DNA of 64,000 nt, taken from the NCBI GenBank assembly GCA_024138015.1, contig JAMXBB010000011.1, positions 34,828,990-34,892,989 of the forward strand, given 5' to 3'. This document shows, piece after piece, positions 33,730 through 46,559 of the stretch. The translations under genes and the position numbers were made by a program. The notes below the pieces were generated by a model. It saw nothing but the letters and a program-made list of their open reading frames with translations. It searched no databases and was not told where the DNA came from. The first letter of the stretch is position 1; the number at the start of each line of letters is the position of its first letter. The stretch is from Lumnitzera littorea (lineage: Eukaryota; Streptophyta; Magnoliopsida; Myrtales; Combretaceae).

Positions 33730-34275
33730 TGTTAATAGGATATTTTGGAGTTAGGCCTCTTACAGCCATGCCCACCTACCTGGACTCTTGCTTTAACTAG
33801 ATTCACTTATATCTAGCCTCATTGTCCTCTTGACCAACTTCAACCTAGGCCCATTTAGTGGCTTACTTAGCCATAATAACCCATAACGACTAAAAGATAG
33901 AAGATAAGGTTTGGAGACTAGGTTAACAACCACATACCAATAGATTTAGACCATGTTAGACAACATGACCCCTACTACCCAAGATATGCGAACATAGCAA
34001 AGTGCCATCATTAGTCCCCTAACTTTCGATAACCCTCCTCTATAAATACCAACCAATCTCCCAATGGCAAAGAAACTTACACTCTTTGCGCACTTAGCTT
34101 ACATTTAAGCTCTCGTGCATCCTTGTTCTCTTTCACATACTTAATTGACTTAAGTATTAGAGTGGCTACGCCAGACAATACCTTAGTATCCTTCATTGTA
34201 CTCTGTTTTGCGAGAACACTTGACAAGTACAAAGCCTAATTCCTTCAATACTCTACTGGTAGAATCCTATAGACA
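33730..34275 (+). repeat. Probable 3' LTR of element A
   Basis: It directly follows the purine tract and begins TGTTAATAGGATATTTTGG. It contains a TATA box (CTATAAATA, 34040-34048) and the block GAGTGGCTACGCCAGACAA (34160-34178), which is frequent in Tat LTR R/U5 regions. It ends near TAGACA at 34275. The partner LTR is outside the window, so the borders are inferred. Confidence 0.5.
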
Positions 34276-36119
34276 ATAGTACATTTCTTTTTTTTTTTTC
34301 CTTACATTTTTTAAACTACTAAAGCATTTTTTTGTTTCATAAATCATTGGTTAGGTATATAGCTGAATAAAGCAATTGTCTTATGTTTTTATAATACTAT
34401 ATCTTATAATTAGTTTTTGCACGTACATCACAAATGTGTTGATGGCTAGTAAGATTGTATACAAGAAGATGATATATAAATAAAAGATACAATTGTCTTA
34501 TGTTTTTATAAGACTCGTTATATAGGTTAAGACCTAACTTTATAAGTTGAATATATTTTGGCTATATATCTCATTAAATTATTATAAAAAACTATTTGAG
34601 AGAATTAATTGAAGATTGTCTATGAACTTTTATCTAAGATATTAAAGTCATCATTTTGGAAAGTGTTAGAAGATAAGTATAAAGTTGATGACAATTTATG
34701 AGAGTTCAAAATCAAATTTTAGCAAGATACAAAGAGAGATATACATGCAACTAAAGATGATCAAATTGAATTAACTCAAAGTAGAAACACAAAAACACAA
34801 AGATTTTTATTCTCAAACAAAGATAATCAAGCATTGAGTTTTAAGCATCTTAATGTTTGTTGTAGGATTATTGGTATTCATATTCAAACTTAAAAATCAG
34901 ACTACTTTAACTCATTCCTTACAATGACATTGTAAGTTAATCAAACTATGATAGAAAACAATGTTTCTAATCCTAATATTTCAAATATTAGTAGTTTTCT
35001 AATGTTGGACATAAAAGATTATAAGAAACTAGTTTGAAGACTTAAGAAGATACATAACATAATAAAACAAAACAATGCGAATAAGGCAACCAATACACTC
35101 TGATTAAATCACCATCTTACTTCCAATTGTTATTTTAAAAGTAGAACTTCAATTTTACTTAGGCCAAACTCTTATAGGATTTTTACGTATCTTTCCTCAT
35201 ATATTTTGATAATTCCTTGAATTAAAATAGTTAAGAGAATGGATTGAATTTTTATATATTTATGTAACTCTTATTTATAGTGGAAGTGTGAATGGAACGA
35301 AGCTAATATTGTAAAGCTTTGAAATTTTTATAGCTTTTATTATGCCAAATAGTATGGATGATTGAATCCTAGCATAAAGTTAGAAGAGTAAACTCAGTCA
35401 CAAGAAGAAACCATTAGATTTTGAGATTGATCTTTTAATATCTCTACTTTTATTTTCTTACATATTTATTCATTTCTAGTCACAACTTGTGATATCATTG
35501 ATCATCTATCATAATTTCTTATAAAATGTTACATTTTTATTAATTATTTCAACCTCCTCCTTGATTATTTTCTTGAGACTACTAAATTTTAATTCTTCTC
35601 AATATTTTGATGAAGTAATAATTGGCCCTTTTATGTCTGTTTGAGTCAAATTACCTATAAATTAAGTTCCCTTAATCATTTTAAAGCACATAACCACATA
35701 GATTACACATAACACTATCTAATTGCCCCTAATATTAGATTTCCCTTTCAAATTTATATCAAGCTTGAAACTTAGTTTCTCTCCATTGACTTTACCACTC
35801 TAAGGTGCATTCCATTCTAAATTTCTATTTCTTTATCACCATTCAAATATCATTAAAACACCTTTAGACCACTAAAACACTATCTCATAATCAACCCCAT
35901 CGAAACGCGAGTCTAATTGCACTCTCTAAAAATATCATTACCATCATCATCACCACTACTAAGCCAATCAAAGCTTGAAACAACATCTAAGAACAACCAT
36001 GAGTCCATTCACATCAAGTTGAGTTTAAATGACCCAAAGACTTGTAACTACTTTCTTCCTCATCCTTCTATTCCGTTTTTTTTTTTTTTTTTTTTTACTT
36101 TATTTATTACTTTTGTTCT
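34276..36119. other. Unclassified AT-rich stretch
   Basis: I recognise no coding domain. A 22-base direct repeat CAATTGTCTTATGTTTTTAT(AA) occurs at 34373-34394 and 34490-34511. A T-run occupies about 36077-36098. The open stretch at 35917-36159 crosses this T-run and shows no motif. Confidence 0.4.
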
Positions 36120-37079
36120 ATGTACATTTCAATCATTGGGCCTTCGCATGATTACTTAGTCCATTGGGCATTAGCTTGGCTTATGTACTATGAACAGAGA
36201 CCCATGGGAAACATTCCCCAACACTTAGCAATCCTTGCCTATCTTACAAAGGTATTGGGCCATGCCACCGGGCTAACGATATCCCTTCACTTATCCTAAT
36301 TTGGATGGCCCCCATACCATATAAAGGACTCACATTGGCCTAAGAAGGTCCTTCATCAACATATCTCAATCTCAAGGGAAAAGTACCAATGAACAAGGAT
36401 TTCCATCCGCATGACTAAATCATAAAAGCCACATCATGCGTACAAAGCCACATGGGCACCTTGTAAAGAGAGATTGGACCGCTTTTGACTCAAATCCCTA
36501 TACAAATGATTGTGCACTCTCTTAAACCCTAAAACTTTGAGTGTTGATCTTAGAGATTCTCTATTACTTAGGCCACTTTTATTAACTTAAGTGTTGAAGT
36601 GTATGTGTTAGATTTACCTCTGATGCTCTCTTAGCTTACGTGTTCTCTTTCATAAGCCCAACAACCAGCCCACGCTAGACATGTAAACCTAGGAAAATCT
36701 TTAAACCATCAACATTTGAGGTGCCAATAATGTTTTAGCCAACCAAAATACTATGAACAATACAAGAAAAATTCATAACACTAAAACCTTTGGCGAATTA
36801 TTACTCAATAATGCAAATACTAATCTTGCTGAATCTTTTACCTACCTACAACAAATGAGGTAACGAGCATTATAAAATGACCCCATTACCTAACTCTAAT
36901 GTTAGATGGTCAAAATGGTGACAAAAATAGGCACTTAACCAAAATACCCACCAATTTGAAGGAGTATTTGCTCTAAAACAACAACCAATAGCTATAGATT
37001 GATGATTACATGTCTTACCCTAACTTACAACTCTTACCTTGATACTAGGCACCTATTGATTCACGTTGTATTATATCTC

Positions 37080-37990
37080 AAAAGACTTTAGCTAAGTACT
37101 CTAAAGCTTATTCCAATAAGTCCCTTACCGATTTCGACATCAACAAGATCAATAGCATGATTTGAAGCTCATTGATGCCAAGTAGTTGAAGCAATAAAAT
37201 GACCCTGAGGATGCCTTCTCCATTGGATGTTTCCCTTTCGTTAAGGCTATATGCAATGAAATTATTCCTACTAACATTAAGATCCCTGAATGGAAATGTA
37301 TGAGGGTACTATTGACTGCATGCCCTATATGACCTACTATCCATGATGGGCCTCCATAGTGCTACTATCACCACCGTTTGCAAAGCCTTTGCAGACACTC
37401 TAAAGGATGTTGCCAACAGATGGTATCATGGCTTAAAGTCAACTCCATTACTAACTTCAAAGAGCTTAGTAAGTCCTTTCTTTAGCACTTCATGACAAGT
37501 GAATAACTGAAGAGGGATGCCTCTTATTTGATGACCATTCACCATCATCTTAAAGAGTCACTCTAGGACTATCTCTCATGGTTCAATGCCATCGTACTCA
37601 AGATTCCTAAGCTTGACATGAACAAGTCACTTAATGCCACCATACAAGGGGTAAAAGCTCATTACCATATCTTTTACTCCCTCACTAAGAAGAGAACCAC
37701 TACCTTTGCCGAGTTCTAGCAAAAAGGCAGTTATAAATCACCTAGGAAGATAATAACAACAGTAGAAGGTAGATCAAATCGTAGCCTAGCCATAAGGAAG
37801 GTTAAGGTAAATCTTCAGCTAAAAATAAGCTTAGCCTTCTTGAAAATGATGGCAACTTTACCTACTAGAGCATGGCAAGCTCTCACCTTAAAGGTTGGAC
37901 AAGTTACTAGTAGAGCTCTAACCTACTAAGCTTGACCTTTGTGAAAAGGATAAGTTTGACCCTTATGCACAATCATAAGTGGTTTACTAG
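37080..37990 (+). pseudogene. Element E gag
   Basis: Blocks are I-K-I-P-E-W-K-C-M, then F-K-E-L-S-K-S-F-L-x-H-F-M-T-S, K-R-D-A-S-Y-L-M-T-I-H-H-H-L-K-E-S-L-x-D-Y-L-S-W-F-N-A-I-V-L-K-I-P, and H-Y-H-I-F-Y-S-L-T-K-K-R-T-T-T-F-A-E-F. They follow the order of the Tat capsid (N-F-T-D-L-x-x-x-F-L ... E-S-L-R-D-F-x-x-R-F-N). Stops interrupt it. The tail is Lys/Arg-rich. Confidence 0.65.
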
Positions 37991-38079
37991 CAGGAGGGTG
38001 GTCGATTTACTAGAGAAAGGCTTATACCCAACCCTAATAGTTTCAATGGGAAATCATTGTATAAAGCAAGACGTTTAAG

Positions 38080-38840
38080 GTTGACACCTCAATTTCTTTT
38101 TTTGAAATTGACATGGAAGGCGTCGTCTCACCTCACAATGATGATTTGGTGATTTACATTAGGATCATAAACTTTGATGTTCATAAGATACTTGTCAACA
38201 ACAAAAGCTCTATTGACATTATCATTATGAAAGTGTTCGCCTAATGCTGGATAAGATTGCTAACCCACTCAAGCCTTACAACCGTAACTTATACAAGTTA
38301 AATCACCAACCCATCAAAATCTCATTAACATCATTACCCCCCACAGAGCTAGGTGATACTGAGAACAAAGTAGAGGCCATAGCCAACTTCTTAGATATAG
38401 ATACTTAGTCATCGTACTTCAAGCACTAGTGTATAATTCAATTGGAGTGGTCACGTCAACCAAACACCTAAAGGCCAAGTTCTTAACCCTCACAAAAGCA
38501 ATATAGATTAGTGTCTAACTCAATTAGACAACATAGATTGGTACATTTATGTCTACAGAGTTGTTATAATGACCCATTGGGTTCATCTAAGCCAACATCA
38601 ATGTCTTTACTTAATCACCATTTGATATGCTAAGCATTCTTGTTCACTTCATAACATACTACCTCAACATCAACCTAAATGATAAAGTCGTTAAATAAAA
38701 GAAGAGGTACTTCACCCTGTAATGACAATCGACAATAGAAGATGTAATACAAAAGCTGCATTAAGTAGATTACATCCAACTTAGTTGGAACTCCACCGGT
38801 AACAACTCGCATGTCGTGAACCCATAAAGACCAATCATGC
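38080..38840 (+). pseudogene. Element E protease and RT N-terminus
   Basis: I-S-F-F-E-I-D-M-E-G-V ... P-H-N-D-D-L-V-I-Y-I-R-I ... I-L-V-N-N-K-S-S-I-D-I-I matches the Tat protease (consensus L-V-D-N/T-G-S-S-A-D-I-L), with the catalytic Asp changed to Asn and Gly to Lys. Further on, L-N-I-N-L-N-D-K-V-V-K-x-K-K-R-Y-F-T and I-E-D-V-I-Q-K-L-H correspond to the start of RT. The reading then fades out. Confidence 0.55.
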
Positions 38841-39815
38841 ATCGCCTAGAAATTTAACTAAAAAGGGTCTTAAACATGACTAATCAACTAATGTACTCAA
38901 TATATTATCTTTAGCTTGAAAATCGTGATTTTAAAATAAAAATTTTCATGTACAATAGTTGATTACTACCATTTCCCACTAATGTTTAAGGATTTTTAAT
39001 GTAAATATAATCAACTCCCTAGTTTAGAGAAAATTAGCATAATCAACTAAGTGACAATTGTCGTGTTTAACTTGGAAAAACTCGCCTTTTCCATGAAATC
39101 CAACATTTTTCTCTAAGATTAAACATCAATCTACCACATGTGGCTAGATATTGCTTAAAAAGTAGTAGGATATCATCTTATTAAACTAAAAGGCTTGAAA
39201 AGTAGTGAACTTTTCATAAATTTCAACTTTTTAGTTTTTCAAAAACTAAAAATTAGTTCTAACCAAATGAAATATTTTAGGAAAACCTTTTAAAAAGTAA
39301 TTATCTATAAGATATAGATTATTTTCTAAAAAATTTATTAGGGAAATTACATCATTTGGTCTTTTGAAAAATCAAATTGACATTCAATTTTGAAATGCAC
39401 TTTTCTAAAGGGAGGTGTATAAAACGAAAGATTTCCACAAAAACAAAAATTTTACATGAAAATATACTTATGATAATTCTAAAATAAATTCTTCCATAAT
39501 TTTTAGATGAATTTGATATTTTTAACAAATTTGTAAGAATTAGACTAAAAATCGAACTCATTGATGCATTGATTTTCGGTGGCCGATAGTAGCTGGGTGT
39601 TTGTCTGCAGGTGATGGCATTAGGTGCTTTGGTGGATGGTGATGGCGTTGGAATAGAGTTGTCCCTAGGCTTTCGAACCTTAAACCTGTAGATTATCACC
39701 TAAATCTTAAAATTTCTTGTAATTCCTCTAAGATCCTTTTAACATCCACACAAAGTTCTCCTAAATGTAAAGTGCCTACAGAGTGAAATCAATGAAGAAA
39801 TGGGGTTTACATAGG

Positions 39816-40684
39816 TGACAAGAATCTATCCTAAGGACCCCTCACTCATTCTTGAGCTAAAAGACTTGCTAATATGGTCCATCGGGTTCTCAACCATCAC
39901 CCAAGTCCAGAAGAAGTTAACTTATTATGTCAAGTTCATTTGATCACGTACCCAAGCTATGGTAAGTGGAGTATCATCTCAATGCAAGAGCAAGGTTAGT
40001 CCAAACCGTTGCTGACCTATTTTGGATACTACACCACTCTACAAGTTCAGATTTACCAAAGTGATAACTCTAAGTTATCTAAACCCCCCATTGTTGCCAA
40101 TGATATCTTAATAACTCAGGGCCTATTATGCAATGAATCTTCAAACTCTCTCTACGTGACATGTCCCACTACTTAAGTTGTACATTCTGCCACCAGAATG
40201 TTCTTTTAGAATGATTATGGAATTACCCTTCCTTTTTGCAACATATTTATATACGTTAATTTATCCATTTTTGTAAATGCTAATGATGTCATGTAGGCCT
40301 AGTAACATGGGTATAAATATCCCACTATAGGACCACTATAATCAGAATCCTCTTCACTTTAACAAATTACTAAACTTTAACTCATTTGTGAGAAACCATA
40401 AACCTTTTTTAGCTCTTATTAGCCCTTTAAGCAAGGATCGTAGTGAACAACCCAACAACTTAGACCTGTGCATCACATCCAACAAGTGTTAGCTGTATCG
40501 TGTTTAAGTGGTATGTAACATCCATTCAAGTAGCTAATAGATTACTTAATCCCCACTTTCATCCTTGAAATTTATCCTAACCTATTACTTACTTCAATAA
40601 CTTCGAAGGACCCATCTACATTATAGTAAGACCTATTCATAGGCATTCTTACTTGCAATTAGGTGTTCTCATGCCCCGTCTACA
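39816..40684 (+). repeat. Element G 5' LTR
   Basis: It starts TGACAAGAATC and ends CCCGTCTACA. It aligns with 45671-46559 throughout, e.g. GAGCTAAAAGACT, AACCATCACCCAAGT, ATTATGGAATTACCCTTC, ATACGTTA-TTTATCC and GTTTAAGT-GT-TGTAACATCC. Confidence 0.88.
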
Positions 40685-40692
40685 TCATCTTT

Positions 40693-40704
40693 TGGTATTA
40701 GAGC
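40693..40704 (+). other. Primer-binding site of element G
   Basis: TGGTATTAGAGC lies 8 bases after the 5' LTR. It has one mismatch to the iMet-tRNA-complementary TGGTATCAGAGC. Confidence 0.85.
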
Positions 40705-40999
40705 CTAAGGTTTAAGTAAGGTAGTGTGTTCTTAAGCTATTTGTATGTATGTGTATGTGGTTTGAAGCTACAGTTGTTGGTTTGAAATTTTGGACAGTTG
40801 TGTAGTATTGTATTTGTACTCTATTTTCATATATTAAAATAGAGCAGGAAGTGGTGTTATAGAAACAAGGAAGATTGTAATAGATTGTTGTGTGTTTATT
40901 CTACTATCGTAATAATAATATAGATTATTGAAGTTGTTGGTTGAAAGAGAGCCGTATATTACATTGTTGATTGAAATGACAGACTTAGAAACAATGAAA

Positions 41000-42330
41000 G
41001 TGATGCATTAGGAAGGGGATGTTGTGTAAAGTAGACCTTAAGGTCAACAAACGAGTGGATAAATTGACTCACTAAGCTCCTAGAGAATATATTAGTCGTT
41101 ATGCAAGGGGGAATTGAAGTTAGAATTGACATAGCTCACCAAGCTAAAGAGTAAGTTAATGAAATAGACCGTAAAGAACCTTGAGCTAAATATAAAGTTG
41201 GTTGGCCTGTTAATAATGTTTGGTGTAGAAGAAAAGTTTACCTAGCTTACAATGTACAAATTAGAGGAGTTGACCGAAGGATTAACTGGAAGGTGGAAAT
41301 GGCTAAAGAAGAAGAAGAAAGTCATGACAAGGAGTACTTTGAGGCCAACAGGGGATTAAGACGAGCCCTACGAGGTGGAAGATATGATGCTTAACCTAAT
41401 AGAGTTGAGTACCCTATTCGACATGTTTGTGGAGGTAGAGTAAAGCAACCATCTCCTCGTTTAATTATTCCTAATGATGTCAATGAGGAGTTAGATGAGG
41501 AGGACTATTATGAGGAACAAGAGTGTAGAGTCCGAGCGCCTAAAAGCGTAGATAATGTGAAAGTTCAAATTTTGAGCTTCCTTGGAAGTGGAAATGTTGA
41601 CAAATATCTAGATTAGGAAAAAAAGAGTATAGAGGTTGTTTAGAAGTTATTGATATGCTGAGGAAGATAAAGTTCTACTTGCCCTACTAAAATTTACTAA
41701 GTATGTTAGTATGTGGTGGAAGAAGTTACATACATTGCTAAAGAGAGACGGATGACGAGATGTTAGGATATAGGAAGAAATGAAGAGAATAATGCATGGA
41801 AGGTTCACTCCTGATTCTTATTTTTAAGATATATTTGCTAAGCTACAAGAAATTAAACAAGGGAACAAAACCATTGATGAGTATATGTAAGAATTTTAGA
41901 TGTTTATGAGACAACGTAATGTTGATGAGCCTAAAGTCTGAACTATCTCTAAGTATATTACTAGCCTAAGATATTAGCTCAAAGACATTGTTGACGTACA
42001 ATACTTTAATGCCCTTGAAGGTGCTATTAAGGTTGCTTAGTGAGTTGAGAGGCAAAGAAAGAGCTGACCTTATCTAGCCATACGAGTTTGACCTATTCAA
42101 TCGGGTAAACTTATTTAAGGAGTTATGAAGCTTAGTGGATCTATTACCAGCAAGAAGGAAGGACAAGTGGTACAAACCAAAGAAGTTAGCATGGAGTAAG
42201 GAGGGAAAGAGAAAAAGTTTGAAAGAGGACAATCCTTAGGAAGAAGACTGGTGAGATTAAATGCTTCAAATGTAAGGGATTTAAGCACATGGGCACTTAA
42301 TGTCTGAACCAACAAACTATGGTTATCAAG
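41000..42330 (+). pseudogene. Element G gag with CCHC zinc knuckle
   Basis: An acidic/Arg-rich N-terminal region leads to V-Q-I-L-S-F-L-G-S-G-N-V-D-K-Y-L-D (about 41569-41620) and a capsid region in shifting frames. Near 42245-42308 the zinc knuckle reads K-T-G-E-I-K-C-F-K-C-K-G-F-K-H-M-G-T-x-C-L-N-Q; all four C/C/H/C ligands remain but a stop sits before the last Cys. Gag would coat the element RNA. Many stops make it non-functional. Confidence 0.7.
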
Positions 42331-42499
42331 GGAGATGATCTGACCTTTAAAGTATATAGTACTAATGAAGAATTTTGTGAAGTCCTAGAAGAACTAGAAC
42401 ATGGAGTAAATGTAGAATTTATAGGAGATAACATTTATCTAGAGGAAGGAGACATGTTGGGATTAGTTGTTTCCTAAGCTATGAGCCTAAAGCCTAATA

Positions 42500-42830
42500 A
42501 AGAGAATGAGCAGCGAGAAAATTTGTTCTATACTACATGTAAGTTAAAAGATCAATTGTGTGCATTGATAGTCGATAGTGTAAGTTATATGAATATTGTT
42601 TCTACTAGCTTGGTTGAGCAATTACAATACACAGACCTTCCTATACCGTAAGTTGTACAGGTTAGACTAGTTTTAATGAGATCATTCATTGCATGTTTCG
42701 TACTAAGTATTACTACCTATCTCTATTGGAGGTTATAAGGATAAGATCTTATTTGATGTATTGCTGATGTATGCTTCACATATCCTATTAGCTCGACCTT
42801 AGCTTTTTGATCGAAAAGTCATACATGATA
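42500..42830 (+). pseudogene. Element G retropepsin remnant
   Basis: C-K-L-K-D-Q-L-C-A-L-I-V-D-S-V-S-Y-M-N-I-V corresponds to element B's C-Y-I-K-G-Q-L-C-T-I-I-V-D-G-G-S-C-N-N. The active-site D-S/G-G-S has become D-S-V-S. The second half is frame-shifted. Confidence 0.65.
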
Positions 42831-43079
42831 GATTTAAGAGTCCTTATACATTCAAGAAAGATGATCGAAGGATTACTCTCAATCTGATGAATTTTAGCCA
42901 AGTTAGAGTATGCAATCTAAGTTAAGCCAACAAACTAAGAAGACCTTAGTGGTGAGCTAATTTGAATTAAGAGGAATCATGAAGTCTGACGAGTTGACTC
43001 TTTTGTTGCTTTAAAGGTTATTAGAACTAAGGGAACATAATGGCCTACCAAAAGAGGTCAAGAAGTTGTTGGAAGGGTT

Positions 43080-44400
43080 TGCCTACCTTTTTCTTGAAGA
43101 GTTACCATGAGGCTTACCCCCATTATGTGGGATAGAGAATTGTATTGATTTGTAGCTATAGGATGAATCCCGAGCAAGCTACTAAGCTATAGAGGCAAGT
43201 GAATGAGCTCATTGAATAAGGTTATGTTAGAGAAAGTTTAAGGCATGTGTTATACTTGTATTATTAGTGTCAAAAGAGGATAGAACTGACAAAATGTACG
43301 TAGACAGTCAAGTTGTCAACAAAATCACCATCAAGTATAGGTACCCAATCTGTAAACTAGATGATATATTAGATGAGTTACAAGGAGCCAAACTCTTCTT
43401 AAAAATTGATCTTAAATCTAAATACCATCAAATCTGCATAAGGTTAGACAATGAATGGAAGACCACCTTCAAAATTAAGTATAGATTATATGAATGGTTA
43501 GTAATTCCTTTTGGATTATCGAATGCTCATAGCACATCCATGAGGTTAATGAATCATATAATGTGGAATTAGATTAAGAAGTTTGCCGTGGTCTATTTTG
43601 ACAATATCCTAGTATAAAGTCTCGATCTATTAAGCCATATAGATCATCTCTGAACTGTTTTTGAGGTGCTATGAGCTGAGAAGTTGTCCAGCAACTTAAA
43701 GAAATATTGTTTATACCAAGAAGATGTAGTATTTCTAGGCTATGTTGTTAGTAAGGGAAGCCTAAAGGTGGATGATGAAAAGATTCAAGCAATTGTAGAA
43801 TCGCTTAGCCTAACCTCTTGTGCTGATGGGAGAATTTTTCATAGCTTAGCATCATTTTGCCGAAGGTTTATCCAAAATTTAAGTGTTATTGTAGTACCCC
43901 TAACATAGTTGACTAAGATGAGCATTGAATTCTAATGGGGAGATAAGGAGGAGAAGAGTTTTGTCAAGTTAAAGAGAAAGTTGACTTCAGCCCTAGTTCT
44001 AGTTGTACCTAATTTTAATAAAATCTTTGAGTTAAAGTGTGATGCTTCTAGAATTGGCATAGGAGCGATTTTTATGGAAGACTGCTAAACTATTGCTTAG
44101 TTTAGTGAGAAGCTTAAGGGAGCTACCTTAAACTATTACATGTACAAGAAGGGATTGTATGCACTAATCTGAGCTCTACAAATGTGGCAACATTTTGTTA
44201 TTCTTAAAGAGTTCATTGTGTATACTAATCACTAGATGTTGAGATATCTAAGGAACTAACCAGAGTTTTCCAAGGGACAAGTCAAGTAAGTTGAGTTCGT
44301 GGAAAGGTTTTCATTTGTGATCAAGTACAAATGAAGAAATGTGAATGTAATAGTTGATGCCTTGTCCAAGTGATACTTGATGCTTTCTGACCTATAGGCA
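43080..44400 (+). pseudogene. Element G reverse transcriptase and RNase H
   Basis: The open block 43267-43572 has V-N-K-I-T-I-K-Y-R-Y-P-I, L-D-D-I-L-D-E-L-Q-G-A-K-L-F-L-K-I-D-L, Y-H-Q-I, and Y-E-W-L-V-I-P-F-G-L-S-N-A, a signature of CRM/Galadriel-side chromoviruses. The catalytic box reads Y-F-D-N (43594-43605), the second Asp changed to Asn. The block 43684-43908 has L-F/Y-Q-E-D-V-V-F-L-G-Y-V-V-S. RNase H follows with E-L-K-C-D-A-S-R-I-G-I-G-A and K-Y-K-x-R-N-V-N-V-I-V-D-A-L-S. Confidence 0.85.
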
Positions 44401-44539
44401 AGAATAATACGATTTGATAATATCAAGAGCAATACCTTCAAGACCTACATTTTAGTCCAATTTATGCCTAGTGCATCGAAGGAAGAATAATGGATGATTA
44501 CTTCAACTAAACAAAGTTATCTACTTTAAGTTGGAAAAT

Positions 44540-45630
44540 TAGGTCTACTGATATGTTCTATCTAAGAGTTGCTCATGAATAAGGCACATAGTGAAGGATT
44601 ATCTTGTCATTTTGGTAAAAGAAGAACATGTGAGCTATTGAAGTGTAGGTTCTACTAGCTTGAGATACTAAGAGATGTCCATTGAACTATAGAAAGATGT
44701 GTGACTTATAAAGAGGCAAAATGCTAAACTATGTAAGGAAAGCCTATGCCCTTACCTGTTCTAACCAAACCTTAGGTTAAGTATGGATTTTGTTCTTGGC
44801 ATGCCTAAAATGACTCTTAGGAAATATGCTATTATGGTGATGGTTGATAGATTCAATAAGATGACATACTTTGTGCCCTATAACAAAACTAACGATGTTT
44901 TAGCTTTTTTTTTTTTTTTCTTTTCATGCTAGAGATTGTGAAGCTACATGGAGTACCTCAAAGTATTGTTTTTGATAGAGAACCAAAATTCTTGAGTCAC
45001 TTTTAGAAGACCTCGTGGCAATAATTAAGGACTAAGCTGCTATACAATACATCATGTCATCTACAAACTAATGGTCAAGTAGAGATCATCAATAGAATAT
45101 TGGGATCATTAGTCTAAGCTGTTGTTGGATGGAATCTAGTGGATTGGAATGCCTACTTACCTATAGTGGAATTTGCTTACAATTGATTTGTTCACAATAC
45201 AATAAGTAAGACTCCATTTGAGGTTGTTTCTAGCTTCATCCTAGAGATACCTCTTGGTCTAGCCCTAGTGTCGAGAGCTAAGCAAGGTAAGCCTAAAGTT
45301 GCAAACTAGGCTAAAACCCTATAATAGATCTACCAAAGGATAACTGAACAATTGATGCAAGCTGTTGAGAAATTAAAGCAAGGAGATAAAGAAGCTATTT
45401 CTATTTCAACTTAACTATCTTATGTGGTTGCACATTATTAAGGAAAGGTTTCTAAGCAAGAGGATGAACAAGAAATTGCCTTGAGTTGAAGGGCGATTTA
45501 GAGTGCTTTAGAAGATCAATGACAACACCTACAAGCTCTAATTGCCAAAATGGTATAGAGTCTTTGATGTCTTCAACATTACCAACCTAAGTCTATGTTT
45601 ACTCAAGGAAGAATCGTGACCAAAAAAACT
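44540..45630 (+). pseudogene. Element G integrase remnant
   Basis: Blocks are K-A-H-S-E-G-L-S-C-H-F-G-K (zinc domain), V-M-V-D-R-F-N-K-M-T-Y-F-V-P (core, with the first Asp), L-H-G-V-P-Q-S-I-V (shifted) and T-N-G-Q-V-E-I-I-N-R (third catalytic Glu). G-R-F-R-V-L-x-K-I-N-D-N-T-Y-K-L follows before the LTR. A T-run at about 44907-44920 sits in the core. Stops throughout. Confidence 0.75.
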
Positions 45631-45670
45631 CTGTAGATTTGATCCCGAAACTAAAACAACCCAAAGGGAA

Positions 45671-46559
45671 TGATAGAAATCCATCCTAAGGAACCCTTAC
45701 TCATTTCTAAGCTAAAAGACTAGCTAACATGCTACATCGGATTCTTAACCATCACCCAAGTTTAGAAGAAGACAACTTGTTTATGCCGAGCTGATCTAAT
45801 CACATACTCAAGCTATAGCAAGTGGAATGCCATCTTAATGTAAGAGCAAGGTGTATCCAAATTGTTCAGCAATCGCCAACTTTCAATGTTAACCTATTCT
45901 AGATACCATTCCACTGTACAACTCTAAATATGCTACAGTAATAACTCCGAGTTGTCTAAAGCCCCCATTGTTGCCGACCATTTCCTAACAACTCAAAGCC
46001 CTTTATGCAGTAAATCTTCAAATCTCTCTCTAAGAGACATGTGTCCCATTACTTGAGTTGTACACTCCACTACCATGATATTCTTTCATAATGATTATAG
46101 AACTACCCTTCATTTTTATAGCATATTTGTATACGTTAGTTTATCCTTTTCTATAAATGCTAATGATATCATGTAACCCTAGTGACATAGTTATAAAAAT
46201 CCTAATATAGGACAACAATAATTAGAATCCTTTTCACTTTAATGAATTACTAAACTTCTACTCATATATAAGAAACCCTAAACCCTTTTTGGCTCAAGAT
46301 TGTGGCAATCAATCCAATAACTTGGACTAGTGTGTCACATCTGGTAAGTGTTGGCCATATTATGTTTAAGTAGTGTGTAACATCCATTTGAGTAGCTCAC
46401 CTATTGCTTGACTTACCCCTACCCACCTCTTAAACACCAAACCTCAAACTACCCAATACCTACTTCTTCGATAGCTTCAAAGGACCCATCTATACTATGG
46501 TGACCTAGTCATAGGACCCTTACTTGTAATTGAGTGTACCTACTCCCCATGCCGCAACA
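45671..46559 (+). repeat. Element G 3' LTR
   Basis: It starts TGATAGAAATCC after the purine-rich CCAAAGGGAA (45661-45670, polypurine tract) and ends CCGCAACA directly against the ATAGG target duplication. Confidence 0.88.

Larger units (their letters stand above)
1..34275 (+). mobile_element. Element A: Tat-lineage Ty3/gypsy retrotransposon, split by nested insertions
   Basis: This is the oldest layer of the first half of the window. Tat-type coding blocks occur in the right order on the plus strand: gag end and protease (1-927), protease end, RT and RNase H (7451-9180), RNase H and integrase (26046-27460), integrase C-terminus (28546-28740), then a 3' region with an antisense ORF and a 3' LTR. 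Each gap is filled by a separately recognisable insertion, and the reading frame resumes on the far side of at least the first. The 5' LTR lies outside the window. All coding blocks carry many stops and frameshifts, so the element is dead. Assigning every piece to one element is an inference from order, strand and domain complementarity. Confidence 0.7.
36120..38870 (+). mobile_element. Element E: truncated Tat-lineage retrotransposon (LTR, gag, PR, RT start)
   Basis: A probable LTR (about 36120-36712) is followed by a decayed PBS-like TTTGAGGTGCC (36715-36725; the usual Asp-type site is TTGGCGCC). Plus-strand gag, protease and the first part of RT follow. Coding similarity stops near 38830-38870, before the RT catalytic box, so the 3' half is missing. 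It is a separate copy from element A because its gag and protease duplicate domains already present in A. Confidence 0.65.
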
